DNA of 64,000 nucleotides from RGIG6919 sp045531905 (GTDB taxonomy: Bacteria; Bacillota; Clostridia; Lachnospirales; Lachnospiraceae). The stretch covers positions 138,707 through 202,706 of the forward strand of contig JAZSEY010000013.1 of the NCBI GenBank assembly GCA_045531905.1, in the 5' to 3' direction. The position numbers and the translations under genes are program-made. This document shows, in pieces, positions 34,375 to 43,718 of this stretch (position 1 is the stretch's first letter; each line of letters starts with the position of its first letter). The notes beneath the pieces were generated by a model. The model had not been told where the DNA came from, searched no databases, and saw only the letters and a program-made list of their open reading frames with translations.

Positions 34375-35775
34375 TTTGATGGAGAAAATGAATTCAGAAC
34401 CGGCTCCCTCTGTTGAAACCAGATTGATATTTTCACCGTGTGCTTTAATGATTTCCTTTGTGATGGAAAGACCAAGGCCTGTTCCCTGCTTATCCTTTCC
34501 TCGTGAGGAATCACTTTTATAAAATCTATCCCAGACATGCTTTTGCTTGTCTTTTTCGATACCTGGCCCCTCATCCTTTACAGATACAAATATCTTTTCC
34601 TTTTTCTCGGTAATGGTTACCTTGATGGTAGAGTTGTTTGGGCTGAATTTAATTGCATTATCAATCAGGTTATATAGAACCTGTTGCATCTTTGGTTTGT
34701 CGGCAGATACCAGGGTTTCCTCTGTGTGGCAACTCATGTAAAGTGCGATGCCCTTTTTGTCGCAGACACCTTCAAAGGTACTGATGGTGGAACGAACAAT
34801 ATCCACAATATCAAATTCCTTAATTTGCAATACCAAGCCGGCGCTGTCATAGGAGTTAAGCTCCAATAAACTGGAGGTTAATTTGGTCAAACGGTTGGTT
34901 TCCGTTAACACAATATTTAAATATTTTTCCTGTTTGTCTACAGGAATGGTACCATCTAACATGGCTTCAATATATCCTTTAATTGAGGTCAGTGGTGACC
35001 GGAAATCATGGGATATATTGGAAATAAAATTCTTTCGGTATTCATCCAGTTTACTAAGTTCGCCTGCCATATATTCTAAGGAATTGGCAAGTTCGCCAAT
35101 TTCGTCTTTGGATTTGATTTCAGTAGAAGCATCGAAATCACCACGGGCATAAGCCTGTGCGGCGTCGTTTAACTTTTTCAATGGTTTGAAAACTCGACTG
35201 GTTACAAATGCCAGCAAACAGAATGAAATCAAAATTACAAATGCAAATGGTGTGTATGCAATGGTAAACATTTCTGATTGCACTTCGGTAATCTGGTCTA
35301 TGGAAGTGTGCAGAATCAGTTTTCCATAGTCTGTTTCATTGACTACGATTGGAATTCCCAAGGTAATCATATCTTCTCCAAAAATGTTATAGAAATTACC
35401 GGTCAGGGAAAATGATCCTTTCAATGTGTCAGAGTCGTCTAATTCGTGCAGATAGTTCGGCACATAGTCGTATCGTTCACGATAGGACATGGCAACCAGT
35501 CTGTCGTCATTGTTGACATACCATACCTTGATTTTTAAGTCATCCTCAAACTCGTTAAATCGGGTAATCAATAGGTCTAAAGAAGTGACACCGGTTATGT
35601 AATTGACAAGAGTTTGTTTAGACAGCAGAATTGCTTCGTTATAGAGGGTTTCCTTCTTTTCTCGAATTAACATACTTTTGGTTGAGTACGTGGTGTACAG
35701 AAATAAAATACTGAAGGAAACAATACTTAAAAACAGAAACACAAGCAAAATCTGGTCGAACAGCTTTCGTTTCAT
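34354..35775 (-). CDS. Sensor histidine kinase (VanS/PhoR-like)
   Basis: A 473-residue membrane kinase: first membrane segment near residues 7-28, an extracytoplasmic sensor of about 135 residues, a second segment (TPFAFVILISFCLLAFVT), HAMP (FKPLKKLNDAAQAYARGDF), phospho-acceptor His in FISNISHDFRSPLTSIKGY, and the ATPase boxes NLIDNAIKFS, VKDEGPGI and GTGLGLSI. It follows its response regulator by 2 bases. The signal is unknown; cell wall stress is usual for this group. Confidence 0.9.
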   Translation of the reverse strand: MKRKLFDQILLVFLFLSIVSFSILFLYTTYSTKSMLIREKKETLYNEAILLSKQTLVNYITGVTSLDLLITRFNEFEDDLKIKVWYVNNDDRLVAMSYRERYDYVPNYLHELDDSDTLKGSFSLTGNFYNIFGEDMITLGIPIVVNETDYGKLILHTSIDQITEVQSEMFTIAYTPFAFVILISFCLLAFVTSRVFKPLKKLNDAAQAYARGDFDASTEIKSKDEIGELANSLEYMAGELSKLDEYRKNFISNISHDFRSPLTSIKGYIEAMLDGTIPVDKQEKYLNIVLTETNRLTKLTSSLLELNSYDSAGLVLQIKEFDIVDIVRSTISTFEGVCDKKGIALYMSCHTEETLVSADKPKMQQVLYNLIDNAIKFSPNNSTIKVTITEKKEKIFVSVKDEGPGIEKDKQKHVWDRFYKSDSSRGKDKQGTGLGLSITKEIIKAHGENINLVSTEGAGSEFIFSIKKAQTTS

Positions 35776-35777
35776 AT

Positions 35778-36485
35778 TTATTTCACCTCAAATTTGTAAC
35801 CGATACCCCAAACAGTAGCAATGCTCCAATTAGGATGGGATGGCAATTTTTCACGAAGGCGTTTTACATGTACGTCAACGGTTCTGGTATCACCAATATA
35901 TTCATATCCCCAGAGCTTATCCACCAACTGTTCTCTGGTAAATACCTGATTTGGTTTGCTTGCCAAGAAATATAATAATTCTAATTCCTTTGGTGGCATG
36001 TCCAGTGGAGCTCCGTCGATGGTTACTGTATAGTTTGACAAGTTGATTAGTAAGTTATCATATTCCACAAAGTTGCCGGTACGCTCTGTGGAAGGGTGTT
36101 CCTGGGATTTTTGAATTGGTTGATAACGACGGAGTACGGCACGTACTCTGGCTACCATTTCATTGGAATCAAATGGCTTGATAATATAATCATCTGCCCC
36201 AAGCTTCAGGCCTAATACCTTGTCGAATACCTCGCCCTTTGCAGATAGCATAATAACTGGTACGTTATCTGTTTTTCTGATCTCAGAAAGCACCTCATAG
36301 CCATCAATGCCCGGCAGCATGATGTCTAGCAAAATGAGGTGTGGTTCATATTCCTTGTATGCTTTTAACGCAGCCTCGCCATCATAGACAATCTGCGTAT
36401 CAAAGCATTCCTTAATCAGATATAAGGATATCAATTCTGCAATGTTTTCATCATCATCAACGATTAGAATTCTTTGTTTGTCCAT
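35778..36485 (-). CDS. OmpR-family response regulator
   Basis: 235 residues: receiver domain with acidic pocket VDDDEN, phosphorylated Asp in LLDIMLPGIDGYEVL (about residue 54) and Lys in IIKPF, then a winged helix DNA-binding domain (PPKELELLYFLASKPNQVFTREQL is the core; GDTRTVDVHVKRLREKL). It pairs with the kinase gene 2 bases downstream. It lies 15 bases downstream of mutS2 and is probably read from the same promoter, which is unusual company for a DNA repair-type gene. Confidence 0.92.
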   Translation of the reverse strand: MDKQRILIVDDDENIAELISLYLIKECFDTQIVYDGEAALKAYKEYEPHLILLDIMLPGIDGYEVLSEIRKTDNVPVIMLSAKGEVFDKVLGLKLGADDYIIKPFDSNEMVARVRAVLRRYQPIQKSQEHPSTERTGNFVEYDNLLINLSNYTVTIDGAPLDMPPKELELLYFLASKPNQVFTREQLVDKLWGYEYIGDTRTVDVHVKRLREKLPSHPNWSIATVWGIGYKFEVK

Positions 36486-36500
36486 TCCATACCTCCATCT

Positions 36501-38873
36501 TTATTTTAATTCGGCGATGGTTACGCCCATGTCTCCTTCGCCAAACTCTCCGGCACGGAAACTCTTGATATACGGGTTTCTCTTTAAATATTCCTGAATG
36601 CCCTTTCGAAGAGCGCCAGTTCCTTTTCCATGAATGATGCGTACCTGATTTAAATGTGCCAGCGCAGCATCATCCAAATATTTATCCAATTCACTGGTGG
36701 CTTCGTCAACGGTCAGTCCCAGTAAATTAATCTCCGCTTTTACAGTGGCAGATTTCATCATGGCTGTGTGACCAGAGCCACCTCGTTTGTTCTTTTTATC
36801 TTCCTTTGGTGCATCAATAATCTCTAAATCAGAAATGTGTAAATTGGAATTCAAAATACCCATTTGTACGGCAGCAAACCCCTTGGCATTCGGAAGTCCT
36901 GTGATGACGCCCTCTAGGTTCATGCTGATGACATGAACAGCATCACCAATCTGGAAATCAGAAATCTGATGTGTTCCAGTACGTTTTTTGCCTCCCTTAG
37001 AGAGCTCGGAATCCAGGTGCTTCACGCGTTTTCCAAGCTTGCTTCGTTCTGCTTCCATGGCCTGGTTATTGCCGGCATGCTTACCAAGCTTGTTATATTT
37101 ACGGATGGCCTCATCGGCGTAATCCTTTGCCTCCTGAATAATATCTCTGGCTTCTTCCCTTGCATTTTTCAACAAGTCACTTCTCTGTTTAGAGATGGAA
37201 TCCTGTTTTGCCTTTAACTGGTTTCGTAAATCCAGTGTTTCTTTCTTTAGGGCCTCAATCTCGGCACGCTCTTTTTCGATGACACTTTTGGAATTTTCCA
37301 GGTCTGCAATCAACGCCTCAAAGTCAATGGTATTGCTATCAATTTGTCCCTTTGCTTCCTCGATAATGTAAGATGGAAGTCCTAACTTTCCAGCAATGGC
37401 AAAGGCATTTGACTTACCTGGAATACCAATCATCAACTTGTAGGTTGGTCGAAGAGATGCCAGGTCAAATTCACAACAGGCATTTTCGATACCTGGTGTG
37501 GAAAGGGCAAATGTTTTCAACTCACTATAATGGGTAGTTGCCATACAGAAAATGCCCTGATTGTTTAAATGATTGAGAATGGAGATTGCCAGTGCAGCAC
37601 CCTCAGTTGGGTCTGTACCACCACCAAGCTCATCAAACAGCACTAACGTCTCAGGTGTTGCCTGATTTACAATGGATACAATATTCGTCATGTGAGAGGA
37701 GAAGGTACTGAGACTCTGTTCAATACTCTGCTCATCACCGATATCAGCAAATACATCCTGGAACACTCTAAGCTTAGAACCATCAAATGCCGGAATGTGT
37801 AATCCAGCCTGTCCCATCAAAGTAAACAGACCGAGGGTCTTCAAAGAAACCGTTTTACCACCGGTATTCGGTCCTGTGATAATCAGCATAGAGAACTCTT
37901 CTCCTAAAGTCAGGTTGATAGGTACAACCTTCTTTGGATCCAGTAGCGGATGACGTCCTTCCTTAATCAGAATGGAACCATCTGTAGAAAATGCCGGCTG
38001 GCTACCGTTATATGCCTTTGCAAACAAGGCTCTGGCAAAAATGAAATCTAACTCTGTCAGATTGTCCAGATTATATCGAATGGTGTCTTTATCATATGCC
38101 ACCTGCTCGCTCAAAGCGGCAAGAATCTTCTCGATAGCGATGGCCTCTTTGTTGGCAAGCTCCTTCAAATCGTTATTCAGATTCACAACCGCCATAGGTT
38201 CAATGAAAACAGTAGAACCACTTTGAGACTGGTCATGAAGCATACCCGCAAACTGACCACGATATTCCTGCTTAACCGGAATACAGTAACGGCCATTACG
38301 CATGGTAACGATATTGTCCTGTAACATAGACTGGTTGCTGTGTGCATTTACAATGCTGGCAAGCTGGGAATGAATCTTGTCATTTGCCTGCTTGATGCTT
38401 CGGCGAATTTGTTTCAGTTCCGGTGATGCATCATCAGAAATCTCAGTCTCAGAAATAATTGCTCTATGGATGTCCCTGCTTAGACTTTCCAACGGAATCA
38501 AATCTCCAAAAGTAGCAGTGAGGCAATCTGGTTCTTCTTCACTGTCGGAGGTGTCTCCGTACTGCTTCACGGATAAAGTGATGTCCAGTACGCGGGCGAT
38601 ATTCAGTAATTCGCCTGCACTTAATGTACCTTCCACTTCCAAACGCTTCAAGGACAGTCCAATGTCACAAAGTCCAGAGAAAGATACGCTTCCCTGCTTG
38701 TAGATTCTTGACAGAGCCGCTGCGGTCTGTTCCTGTGCATTTAAAATCTCCATCAAATCAGTAGATGGAAGCAATGACTCGCATTTTGCCTTTCCAAGAG
38801 GGGAACCGGCATAGGCTGTCAGCATATTTATAATTTTTGGATATTCTAATATTTTCAGTGATTTTTTGTTCAT
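36501..38873 (-). CDS. mutS2: MutS2 endonuclease/ribosome rescue ATPase
   Basis: 790 residues in the family order: core/clamp helices, ABC-type ATPase (Walker A TGPNTGGKT, about residue 340; FDELGGGTDP Walker B), a coiled-coil (about 515-620) and a C-terminal Smr nuclease domain (INLLGLTVDEATSELDKYL, RIIHGKGTGALR). MutS2 suppresses recombination and in Bacillus helps split collided ribosomes. The start at 38873 (MNKKSLKILEYPKI) matches family N-termini; the in-frame ATG at 38933 would add 20 residues. It heads a leftward operon with the two-component pair. Confidence 0.92.
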   Translation of the reverse strand: MNKKSLKILEYPKIINMLTAYAGSPLGKAKCESLLPSTDLMEILNAQEQTAAALSRIYKQGSVSFSGLCDIGLSLKRLEVEGTLSAGELLNIARVLDITLSVKQYGDTSDSEEEPDCLTATFGDLIPLESLSRDIHRAIISETEISDDASPELKQIRRSIKQANDKIHSQLASIVNAHSNQSMLQDNIVTMRNGRYCIPVKQEYRGQFAGMLHDQSQSGSTVFIEPMAVVNLNNDLKELANKEAIAIEKILAALSEQVAYDKDTIRYNLDNLTELDFIFARALFAKAYNGSQPAFSTDGSILIKEGRHPLLDPKKVVPINLTLGEEFSMLIITGPNTGGKTVSLKTLGLFTLMGQAGLHIPAFDGSKLRVFQDVFADIGDEQSIEQSLSTFSSHMTNIVSIVNQATPETLVLFDELGGGTDPTEGAALAISILNHLNNQGIFCMATTHYSELKTFALSTPGIENACCEFDLASLRPTYKLMIGIPGKSNAFAIAGKLGLPSYIIEEAKGQIDSNTIDFEALIADLENSKSVIEKERAEIEALKKETLDLRNQLKAKQDSISKQRSDLLKNAREEARDIIQEAKDYADEAIRKYNKLGKHAGNNQAMEAERSKLGKRVKHLDSELSKGGKKRTGTHQISDFQIGDAVHVISMNLEGVITGLPNAKGFAAVQMGILNSNLHISDLEIIDAPKEDKKNKRGGSGHTAMMKSATVKAEINLLGLTVDEATSELDKYLDDAALAHLNQVRIIHGKGTGALRKGIQEYLKRNPYIKSFRAGEFGEGDMGVTIAELK

Positions 38874-38969
38874 AAATCTCACTTTTTCCCGCCTTGGGAA
38901 AAAGTCCTCCTTTAAGAAAACATACTTGTCCACATTTTATAGTATTTTTGATGAAAAGTACATAGTTAG

Positions 38970-38998
38970 TTGAGAAATCAAGGGGAATCATGTATAAT
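38970..38998 (+). promoter_or_regulatory. Promoter of the yhaM-like gene
   Basis: TTGAGA (38970-38975), 17-base spacer, perfect TATAAT (38993-38998). An in-frame ATG at 38990 overlaps this -10 box, which supports the downstream start at 39059. Confidence 0.65.
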
Positions 38999-39058
38999 CA
39001 AAGAGCGTTGGCATACAATGCAATGATTGGGAAAATGATTAGAAAAGAGGATATACAT

Positions 39059-39997
39059 ATGGACTATATTAAGGATTTAAGAGACGGAGATATGGTGACT
39101 GCCATTTACCTTTGCAAGACAAAAAATACATTGCAGACAAAGGCTGGAAAAAGTTACTATTCTTTGTTGTTACAGGATAAGACAGGAACAGTAGATGGAA
39201 AGGTTTGGGACCTTGGCAATGGCATTGACCATTTTGAGGCGATGGATTACATCCAGATTAGTGCACAGGTAATCAGTTTTCAGGGCAGTTTGCAGTTGAA
39301 TATTAAGCGTATCAGAAGAGCAGATGAGAATGAGTACAGCATCGATGATTACATGCCTTGCACGGAAAAGAACCGTGAGGATATGTATCGTGAGCTGTTA
39401 GGTCTGGTTGCTTCTGTTAAGGATGATAACTATAGAAGTCTCTTGGAAAGCTTCTTCAAAGATAAGGAATTTGCAGTGCGTTTCCGTGACCATTCTGCTG
39501 CGAAATCTATCCATCACGCATTTATCGGTGGCTTATTAGAGCATACCGTATCCGTTGCGAAAATGTGTGATTTCTACACCACGTTATATCCGGTATTGAA
39601 CCGTGATTTGTTGATTACAGCTGCACTGTTCCATGACATCGGTAAGGTGGATGAGATTTCTACATTTCCGGAAAATGATTATACGGACGAGGGTCAGTTA
39701 GTGGGACACATTGTGATGGGAACCATGATGCTTGACAGAGCCATTCGTAAGATGGAAAACTTCCCTGTGAAAAAAGCAAATGAGTTAAAGCACTGTATCC
39801 TTGCTCATCACGGAGAGTTAGAGTTTGGTTCTCCAAAGAAGCCGGCGTTAATCGAGGCGGTAGCTCTTTCCTATGCGGATAATACCGATGCTAAACTGGA
39901 GTCCTTTAGAGAGATTTTAGAGGGAAATGCAGATAACGGTGAGTGGTTTGGTTTCAATCGTATGTTTGAGAGTAATCTTCGTCACACATCGAAGTAG
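39059..39997 (+). CDS. yhaM: YhaM-like 3'-5' exoribonuclease (OB fold + HD domain)
   Basis: 312 residues: an N-terminal OB-fold (VTAIYLCKTKNTLQTKAGK to IDYMPC) and an HD phosphohydrolase domain with HHAFIGGLLEHTVSVA, LFHDIGKVDE (HD pair) and HCILAHHGELEFGSP. YhaM degrades single-stranded RNA/DNA from the 3' end. AAAAGAGG lies 8 bases before the ATG at 39059. It is followed 9 bases later by the rRNA methyltransferase, suggesting one RNA-metabolism unit. Confidence 0.88.
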   Translation: MDYIKDLRDGDMVTAIYLCKTKNTLQTKAGKSYYSLLLQDKTGTVDGKVWDLGNGIDHFEAMDYIQISAQVISFQGSLQLNIKRIRRADENEYSIDDYMPCTEKNREDMYRELLGLVASVKDDNYRSLLESFFKDKEFAVRFRDHSAAKSIHHAFIGGLLEHTVSVAKMCDFYTTLYPVLNRDLLITAALFHDIGKVDEISTFPENDYTDEGQLVGHIVMGTMMLDRAIRKMENFPVKKANELKHCILAHHGELEFGSPKKPALIEAVALSYADNTDAKLESFREILEGNADNGEWFGFNRMFESNLRHTSK

Positions 39998-40006
39998 GAG
40001 AGAAAT

Positions 40007-41386
40007 ATGCTGGTAAAGAATCAGGAATATGAAGTAAAGATAGAAGACATGGGAAATGATGGTGAGGGCATTGGTCACATCGACGGTATCGCAGTGTTCG
40101 TAAAAGACGCAGTGATGGGTGATGTCTGTCGTGTCCGCATTATCAAGGTGAAGAAATCTTATGCATATGGAAGGCTGATGGAGGTTATCACTCCATCGGC
40201 TTTTCGTGTTATGCCAAAATGTGACAAAGCTAGGAGCTGTGGTGGTTGTACTATGCAGCACATTTCCTATGAAAAGCAATTGGAGTATAAGTGGAATAAG
40301 GTCAAGAATTGTCTGGAGAGAATCGGTGGCATACAGGATGCAGATGCCATGATGGAACCGATCTATGGAATGGAGGAACCATTTTACTATCGTAATAAAG
40401 CACAGTTCCCTGTTGGAACCGATAAAGACGGCAATATCGTTATGGGCTTTTACGCAGGCAGAACCCATAGCATTATTCCGACGGAGTCCTGTGTGATTCA
40501 GGCAAAGGGAAATGATATGCTACTCAGATCGGTTCGTGAGTTTATGTCGGAGGAAGGCATCCCTTCCTATCATGAAGAAAATCACAATGGTCTGGTGCGA
40601 CATGTGTTAACCCGCGTTGGTTTCACCACAGGCGAAATAATGGTCTGTCTCGTTATCAATGGGCAGACACTTCCAAAGGCGGACAAGCTGGTTGCAAAAC
40701 TCTCTGCTGTACCAGGTATGACTAGCATTTGCATCAACATCAACACAGAAAAGACCAACAAGATTCTTGGGGATACCTGCAAGACCCTTTGGGGACAGGA
40801 TTATATTACAGACTACATTGGAGATGTGAAGTATCAGATTTCACCACTTTCTTTTTATCAGGTGAATCCGGTGCAGACCAAGGTGCTTTACGAAAAGGCA
40901 TTAGAATACGCTGATTTGCAGGGCAATGAGGTAGTGTGGGATTTGTACTGTGGAATCGGTACCATTTCTCTGTTCCTTGCCCAAAAGGCGAAGCACGTGC
41001 ACGGTGTGGAGATTGTGCCACAGGCAATCGCTGACGCCAAGCAAAATGCCCAATTGAATGGCTTGGAGAATACTACATTTTATGTAGGCAAGGCTGAGGA
41101 AGTATTACCTCGTGAGTATGAACAGAATGATATTTACGCAGACGTTATTGTGGTAGACCCACCGAGAAAGGGCTGTGATGAGCGAGCGCTTCAAACTATG
41201 GTACAAATGGCACCAAAGCGTATTGTGTATGTGAGCTGTGACCCTGCTACACTTGCAAGGGATTTGAAGTGGCTGGGGGAACATGGGTATCAGCCAAAGA
41301 AGGTGGCTGTGGTGGATCAGTTCTGTCATAGTGGGCATGTTGAAACATGTGTGCTCTTAGCGAAAACGAGCATAAGCGAAGTTTGA
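40007..41386 (+). CDS. rlmCD: 23S rRNA (uracil-5-)-methyltransferase, RlmCD/RumA family
   Basis: 459 residues: TRAM domain (residues about 1-60), a 4Fe-4S-type cysteine cluster in CDKARSCGGCTMQH, then the SAM methyltransferase with DLYCGIGTISLFLA, VDPPRKGCDERA and catalytic Cys in YVSCDPATLARDL, and a late HVETC Glu. It makes m5U in 23S rRNA. Firmicute enzymes often modify two positions (RlmCD); the exact site is not readable. The stop is followed by an unusual GC-rich 137-base segment. Confidence 0.88.
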   Translation: MLVKNQEYEVKIEDMGNDGEGIGHIDGIAVFVKDAVMGDVCRVRIIKVKKSYAYGRLMEVITPSAFRVMPKCDKARSCGGCTMQHISYEKQLEYKWNKVKNCLERIGGIQDADAMMEPIYGMEEPFYYRNKAQFPVGTDKDGNIVMGFYAGRTHSIIPTESCVIQAKGNDMLLRSVREFMSEEGIPSYHEENHNGLVRHVLTRVGFTTGEIMVCLVINGQTLPKADKLVAKLSAVPGMTSICININTEKTNKILGDTCKTLWGQDYITDYIGDVKYQISPLSFYQVNPVQTKVLYEKALEYADLQGNEVVWDLYCGIGTISLFLAQKAKHVHGVEIVPQAIADAKQNAQLNGLENTTFYVGKAEEVLPREYEQNDIYADVIVVDPPRKGCDERALQTMVQMAPKRIVYVSCDPATLARDLKWLGEHGYQPKKVAVVDQFCHSGHVETCVLLAKTSISEV

Positions 41387-41523
41387 ACTTAGAGACACAG
41401 TTTGCAAGGCACGCCCAAGAAGCCGAGCTGGAGGCGACGGGTGATTGGTTGCGGGCTACTGCTGACGGTAGTCTCATTAAGCCAGGAATTGATCCCATAA
41501 ATTTTTTTAAAGGAGAAAACAAC
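41387..41523 (+). other. GC-rich, possibly structured leader segment
   Basis: 137 bases whose middle (about 41405-41475) is much richer in G and C than its neighbours. Nested complementary segments are visible: GAGAC (41391-41395) with GTCTC (41470-41474), GCCC (41413-41416) with GGGC (41452-41455). The frame of the next gene stays open through it, but no ribosome site supports an upstream start. It may be a structured RNA leader or a repeat remnant. Confidence 0.4.
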
Positions 41524-41871
41524 ATGTTATTTATATATTATCCAAAATGTTCAACCTGCCAAAAGGCTAAAAAGTGGTTAGATGAACACAAAATAGAATA
41601 TACTGAGCGTCATATTGTGGAGGATAATCCAACTTATGAGGAATTGAAGGAATGGTATACTAAGAGCGGACTTTCTCTTAAGAAGTTTTTTAATACCAGT
41701 GGGCTTCTTTACAAAGAAATGCAATTGAAGGACAAACTTTTGGCTATGAGCGAGGAAGAGCAGTTACAACTACTTGCTTCAAATGGAATGTTAGTAAAAC
41801 GACCATTGGTTATAGCAGAAGATGTTGTGCTTGTTGGATTTAAGGAAACTGAGTGGATTGCTTTGATTTAG
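41524..41871 (+). CDS. ArsC/Spx-family protein
   Basis: A 115-residue thioredoxin-fold protein of the ArsC/Spx/YffB group: YYPKCSTCQKAKKWLDEH contains the CxxC pair (residues 9 and 12), then GLSLKKFFNTSG and LVKRPLVI with the cis-Pro. Members are either glutaredoxin-linked arsenate reductases or Spx-like regulators. The ATG at 41524 has AAAGGAG about 8 bases ahead; an in-frame ATG at 41347 would start inside the methyltransferase gene. No ars genes are near, so a general redox role is as likely as arsenate reduction. Confidence 0.8.
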   Translation: MLFIYYPKCSTCQKAKKWLDEHKIEYTERHIVEDNPTYEELKEWYTKSGLSLKKFFNTSGLLYKEMQLKDKLLAMSEEEQLQLLASNGMLVKRPLVIAEDVVLVGFKETEWIALI

Positions 41872-41925
41872 AATAAACTCTTATTTAAGCGTTATTCATA
41901 CTTAATCTTAAAAGGAGGTACACCT

Positions 41926-41952
41926 ATGTGTGGAATGACATCTAATCAGTAA
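41926..41952 (+). CDS. Eight-codon leader frame with very strong ribosome site
   Basis: ATG TGT GGA ATG ACA TCT AAT CAG TAA preceded by AAAGGAGGTACACCT, nearly ideal for the 16S 3' end. It stops 23 bases before the double GNAT gene. It could be a leader peptide for translational coupling, or the stub of a decayed gene beginning MCG. No terminator hairpin follows, so attenuation is not supported. Confidence 0.35.
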   Translation: MCGMTSNQ

Positions 41953-41975
41953 GATAAATTGATTGGAGGAATAAC

Positions 41976-42923
41976 ATGAATAATAAAATTAGAGAAATAA
42001 CAAGCAATGAATATAAGGTGTTGGATGATTTCTTGTACGAAGCAATCTATATTCCCGAGGGAGTAGAAGCACCACCAAGAGACATTATTGAAACTCCGGA
42101 ATTACAGGTCTATGTACAGGACTTTGGTACACAAGAAGGTGACATTTGCTTTGTGGCAGAGGTGGAAGGAAATATAGTTGGTGCAGTCTGGGTTCGTATC
42201 ATGGATGATTATGGACACGTGGAAGACGGTGTGCCTTCATTTGCTATTTCATTGTATAAAGAATATCGTGGTCTCGGCATTGGAACAGCATTGATGAAAA
42301 AAATGCTGACTGAATTAAAGAACAGAGGATATCAGAAAACATCCTTGGCAGTACAGAAAGCAAACTACGCTGTGAAGATGTATCAAAATGTTGGCTTCAA
42401 GATTGTGGATGAAAATGAAGAAGAATATATCATGGTATGTAAACTGGATTCTCTGCCAAATAGCATTTTCAAGTATAAAAAAGCGACTATAGAAGACATC
42501 GACGAATTAGTAAGAACAAGAATTATTGTCCTTCGTGCAGCTAATAAGTTATCCGATGATACGGATCTGTCAGTGGTGGAGCAGGAATCATATACATATT
42601 ACAAGCGTGCGTTGGAGTCGGGTGAACATATTGCATATCTGGTGTATGATAATGGAACCTTTGTTGGTGCAGGCGGTGTCAGTTTTTATCAAGTAATGCC
42701 AACGTATCATAATCCAAGTGGTAAAAAGGCATATATCATGAATATGTATACGGCACCGGGATATCGCAGACAGGGAATTGCATTTCATACTTTAGATTTG
42801 TTGGTAAAAGCGGCAAAAGAGCAGGGAGTGTCGCAGATTGTGTTGGAAGCAACGGATATGGGACAACCACTGTATGAGAAATACGGATTTGTAAAGATGG
42901 AGGATGAGATGGAGCTTAAGTAG
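41976..42923 (+). CDS. Tandem GNAT acetyltransferase (two domains)
   Basis: A 315-residue fusion of two GNAT domains. Domain 1 (about 1-150) has SLYKEYRGLGIGTALMKKML, the acetyl-CoA loop, and AVKMYQNVGFKI. Domain 2 (about 160-315) has MYTAPGYRRQGIAFHTLDLLV and LYEKYGFVKM. Both loops look intact, so both halves may bind acetyl-CoA. Substrate is unknown; small molecules or antibiotics are usual. GGAGG is 8 bases ahead of the ATG. Confidence 0.85.
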   Translation: MNNKIREITSNEYKVLDDFLYEAIYIPEGVEAPPRDIIETPELQVYVQDFGTQEGDICFVAEVEGNIVGAVWVRIMDDYGHVEDGVPSFAISLYKEYRGLGIGTALMKKMLTELKNRGYQKTSLAVQKANYAVKMYQNVGFKIVDENEEEYIMVCKLDSLPNSIFKYKKATIEDIDELVRTRIIVLRAANKLSDDTDLSVVEQESYTYYKRALESGEHIAYLVYDNGTFVGAGGVSFYQVMPTYHNPSGKKAYIMNMYTAPGYRRQGIAFHTLDLLVKAAKEQGVSQIVLEATDMGQPLYEKYGFVKMEDEMELK

Positions 42924-42982
42924 TATAAGAATAGACAGATTGTGCCCATTAACATAACAAATTTCAATATGGAGGTGTAGGA

Positions 42983-43615
42983 ATGGCTTTTGATTTTAAG
43001 AAAGAATACAAAGAATTATATATGCCTAAAAGTAAACCGGAGATTGTGGATGTTCCAAAGGCTAACTATATTGCTGTCAGAGGGAAAGGAAATCCTAATA
43101 CTCCTGATGGCGAGTATCAGCAGGCTATAGGCATTTTGTATGCTGTTGCATATACATTAAAGATGAGTTACAAAACAGACTATAAGATTGAAGGATTTTT
43201 CGAATATGTTGTTCCGCCATTGGAAGGTTTCTGGTGGCAAGAGGACGTTCAAGGTGTGGACTATGGGAATAAGGACACCTTTAACTGGATTTCTGTGATT
43301 CGATTACCTGATTTTGTTACAAAGAAAGATTTTGAATGGGCAGTAAAAACTGCAACAAGGAAGAAAAAACTTGATTGTAGCAAGGCCGAGTTTTTGACTA
43401 TTGATGAAGGGGTATGTGTTCAAATCATGCATATTGGACCATTTGATAATGAACCAGAGTCAGTAGCGATTATGGATGCATTTTTGGAAGAAAACGGATA
43501 TGAAAACGATATAAATGAAAAACGTTTGCATCATGAAATTTATATGTCTGATGCAAGAAAGGTTGCGCCGGAGAAGTGGAAGACAGTAATTAGACATCCG
43601 ATTAGGAGAAAATAG
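42983..43615 (+). CDS. GyrI-like small-molecule-binding domain protein
   Basis: A 210-residue cytoplasmic protein of the stand-alone GyrI-like group: KPEIVDVPKANYIAVRGKGNP near residue 18, then YKIEGFFEYVVPPLEGFWW and MHIGPFDNEPESVAIM. The fold binds hydrophobic or cationic molecules and some members inactivate drugs. GGAGG precedes the ATG by about 8 bases. It probably shares a transcript with the GNAT gene 59 bases upstream. Confidence 0.8.
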   Translation: MAFDFKKEYKELYMPKSKPEIVDVPKANYIAVRGKGNPNTPDGEYQQAIGILYAVAYTLKMSYKTDYKIEGFFEYVVPPLEGFWWQEDVQGVDYGNKDTFNWISVIRLPDFVTKKDFEWAVKTATRKKKLDCSKAEFLTIDEGVCVQIMHIGPFDNEPESVAIMDAFLEENGYENDINEKRLHHEIYMSDARKVAPEKWKTVIRHPIRRK

Positions 43616-43650
43616 TGCATTAGTATAGCGTTATGTGCAAATGACATAAC

Positions 43651-43680
43651 TTGACAAAAACCATATATTTACAGTATGAT
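43651..43680 (+). promoter_or_regulatory. Promoter
   Basis: Perfect TTGACA (43651-43656), 18-base spacer and TATGAT (43675-43680), 38 bases before the GTG start of the following membrane protein. Confidence 0.65.
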
Positions 43681-43718
43681 TACACAGAATTTATAGTACA
43701 AATGAGGAGGAGTTTACT

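Noticed and set aside
29570..36485. Glycopeptide (vancomycin) resistance cluster
   Set aside because: A VanW-type protein and a VanRS-like pair occur, but they are in separate units and no D-Ala-D-X ligase, dehydrogenase or dipeptidase gene is present.
41347..41523. N-terminal extension of the ArsC/Spx-like protein
   Set aside because: It overlaps the rRNA methyltransferase gene, has no ribosome site and adds 59 residues not usual in the family; the ATG at 41524 has a good site.
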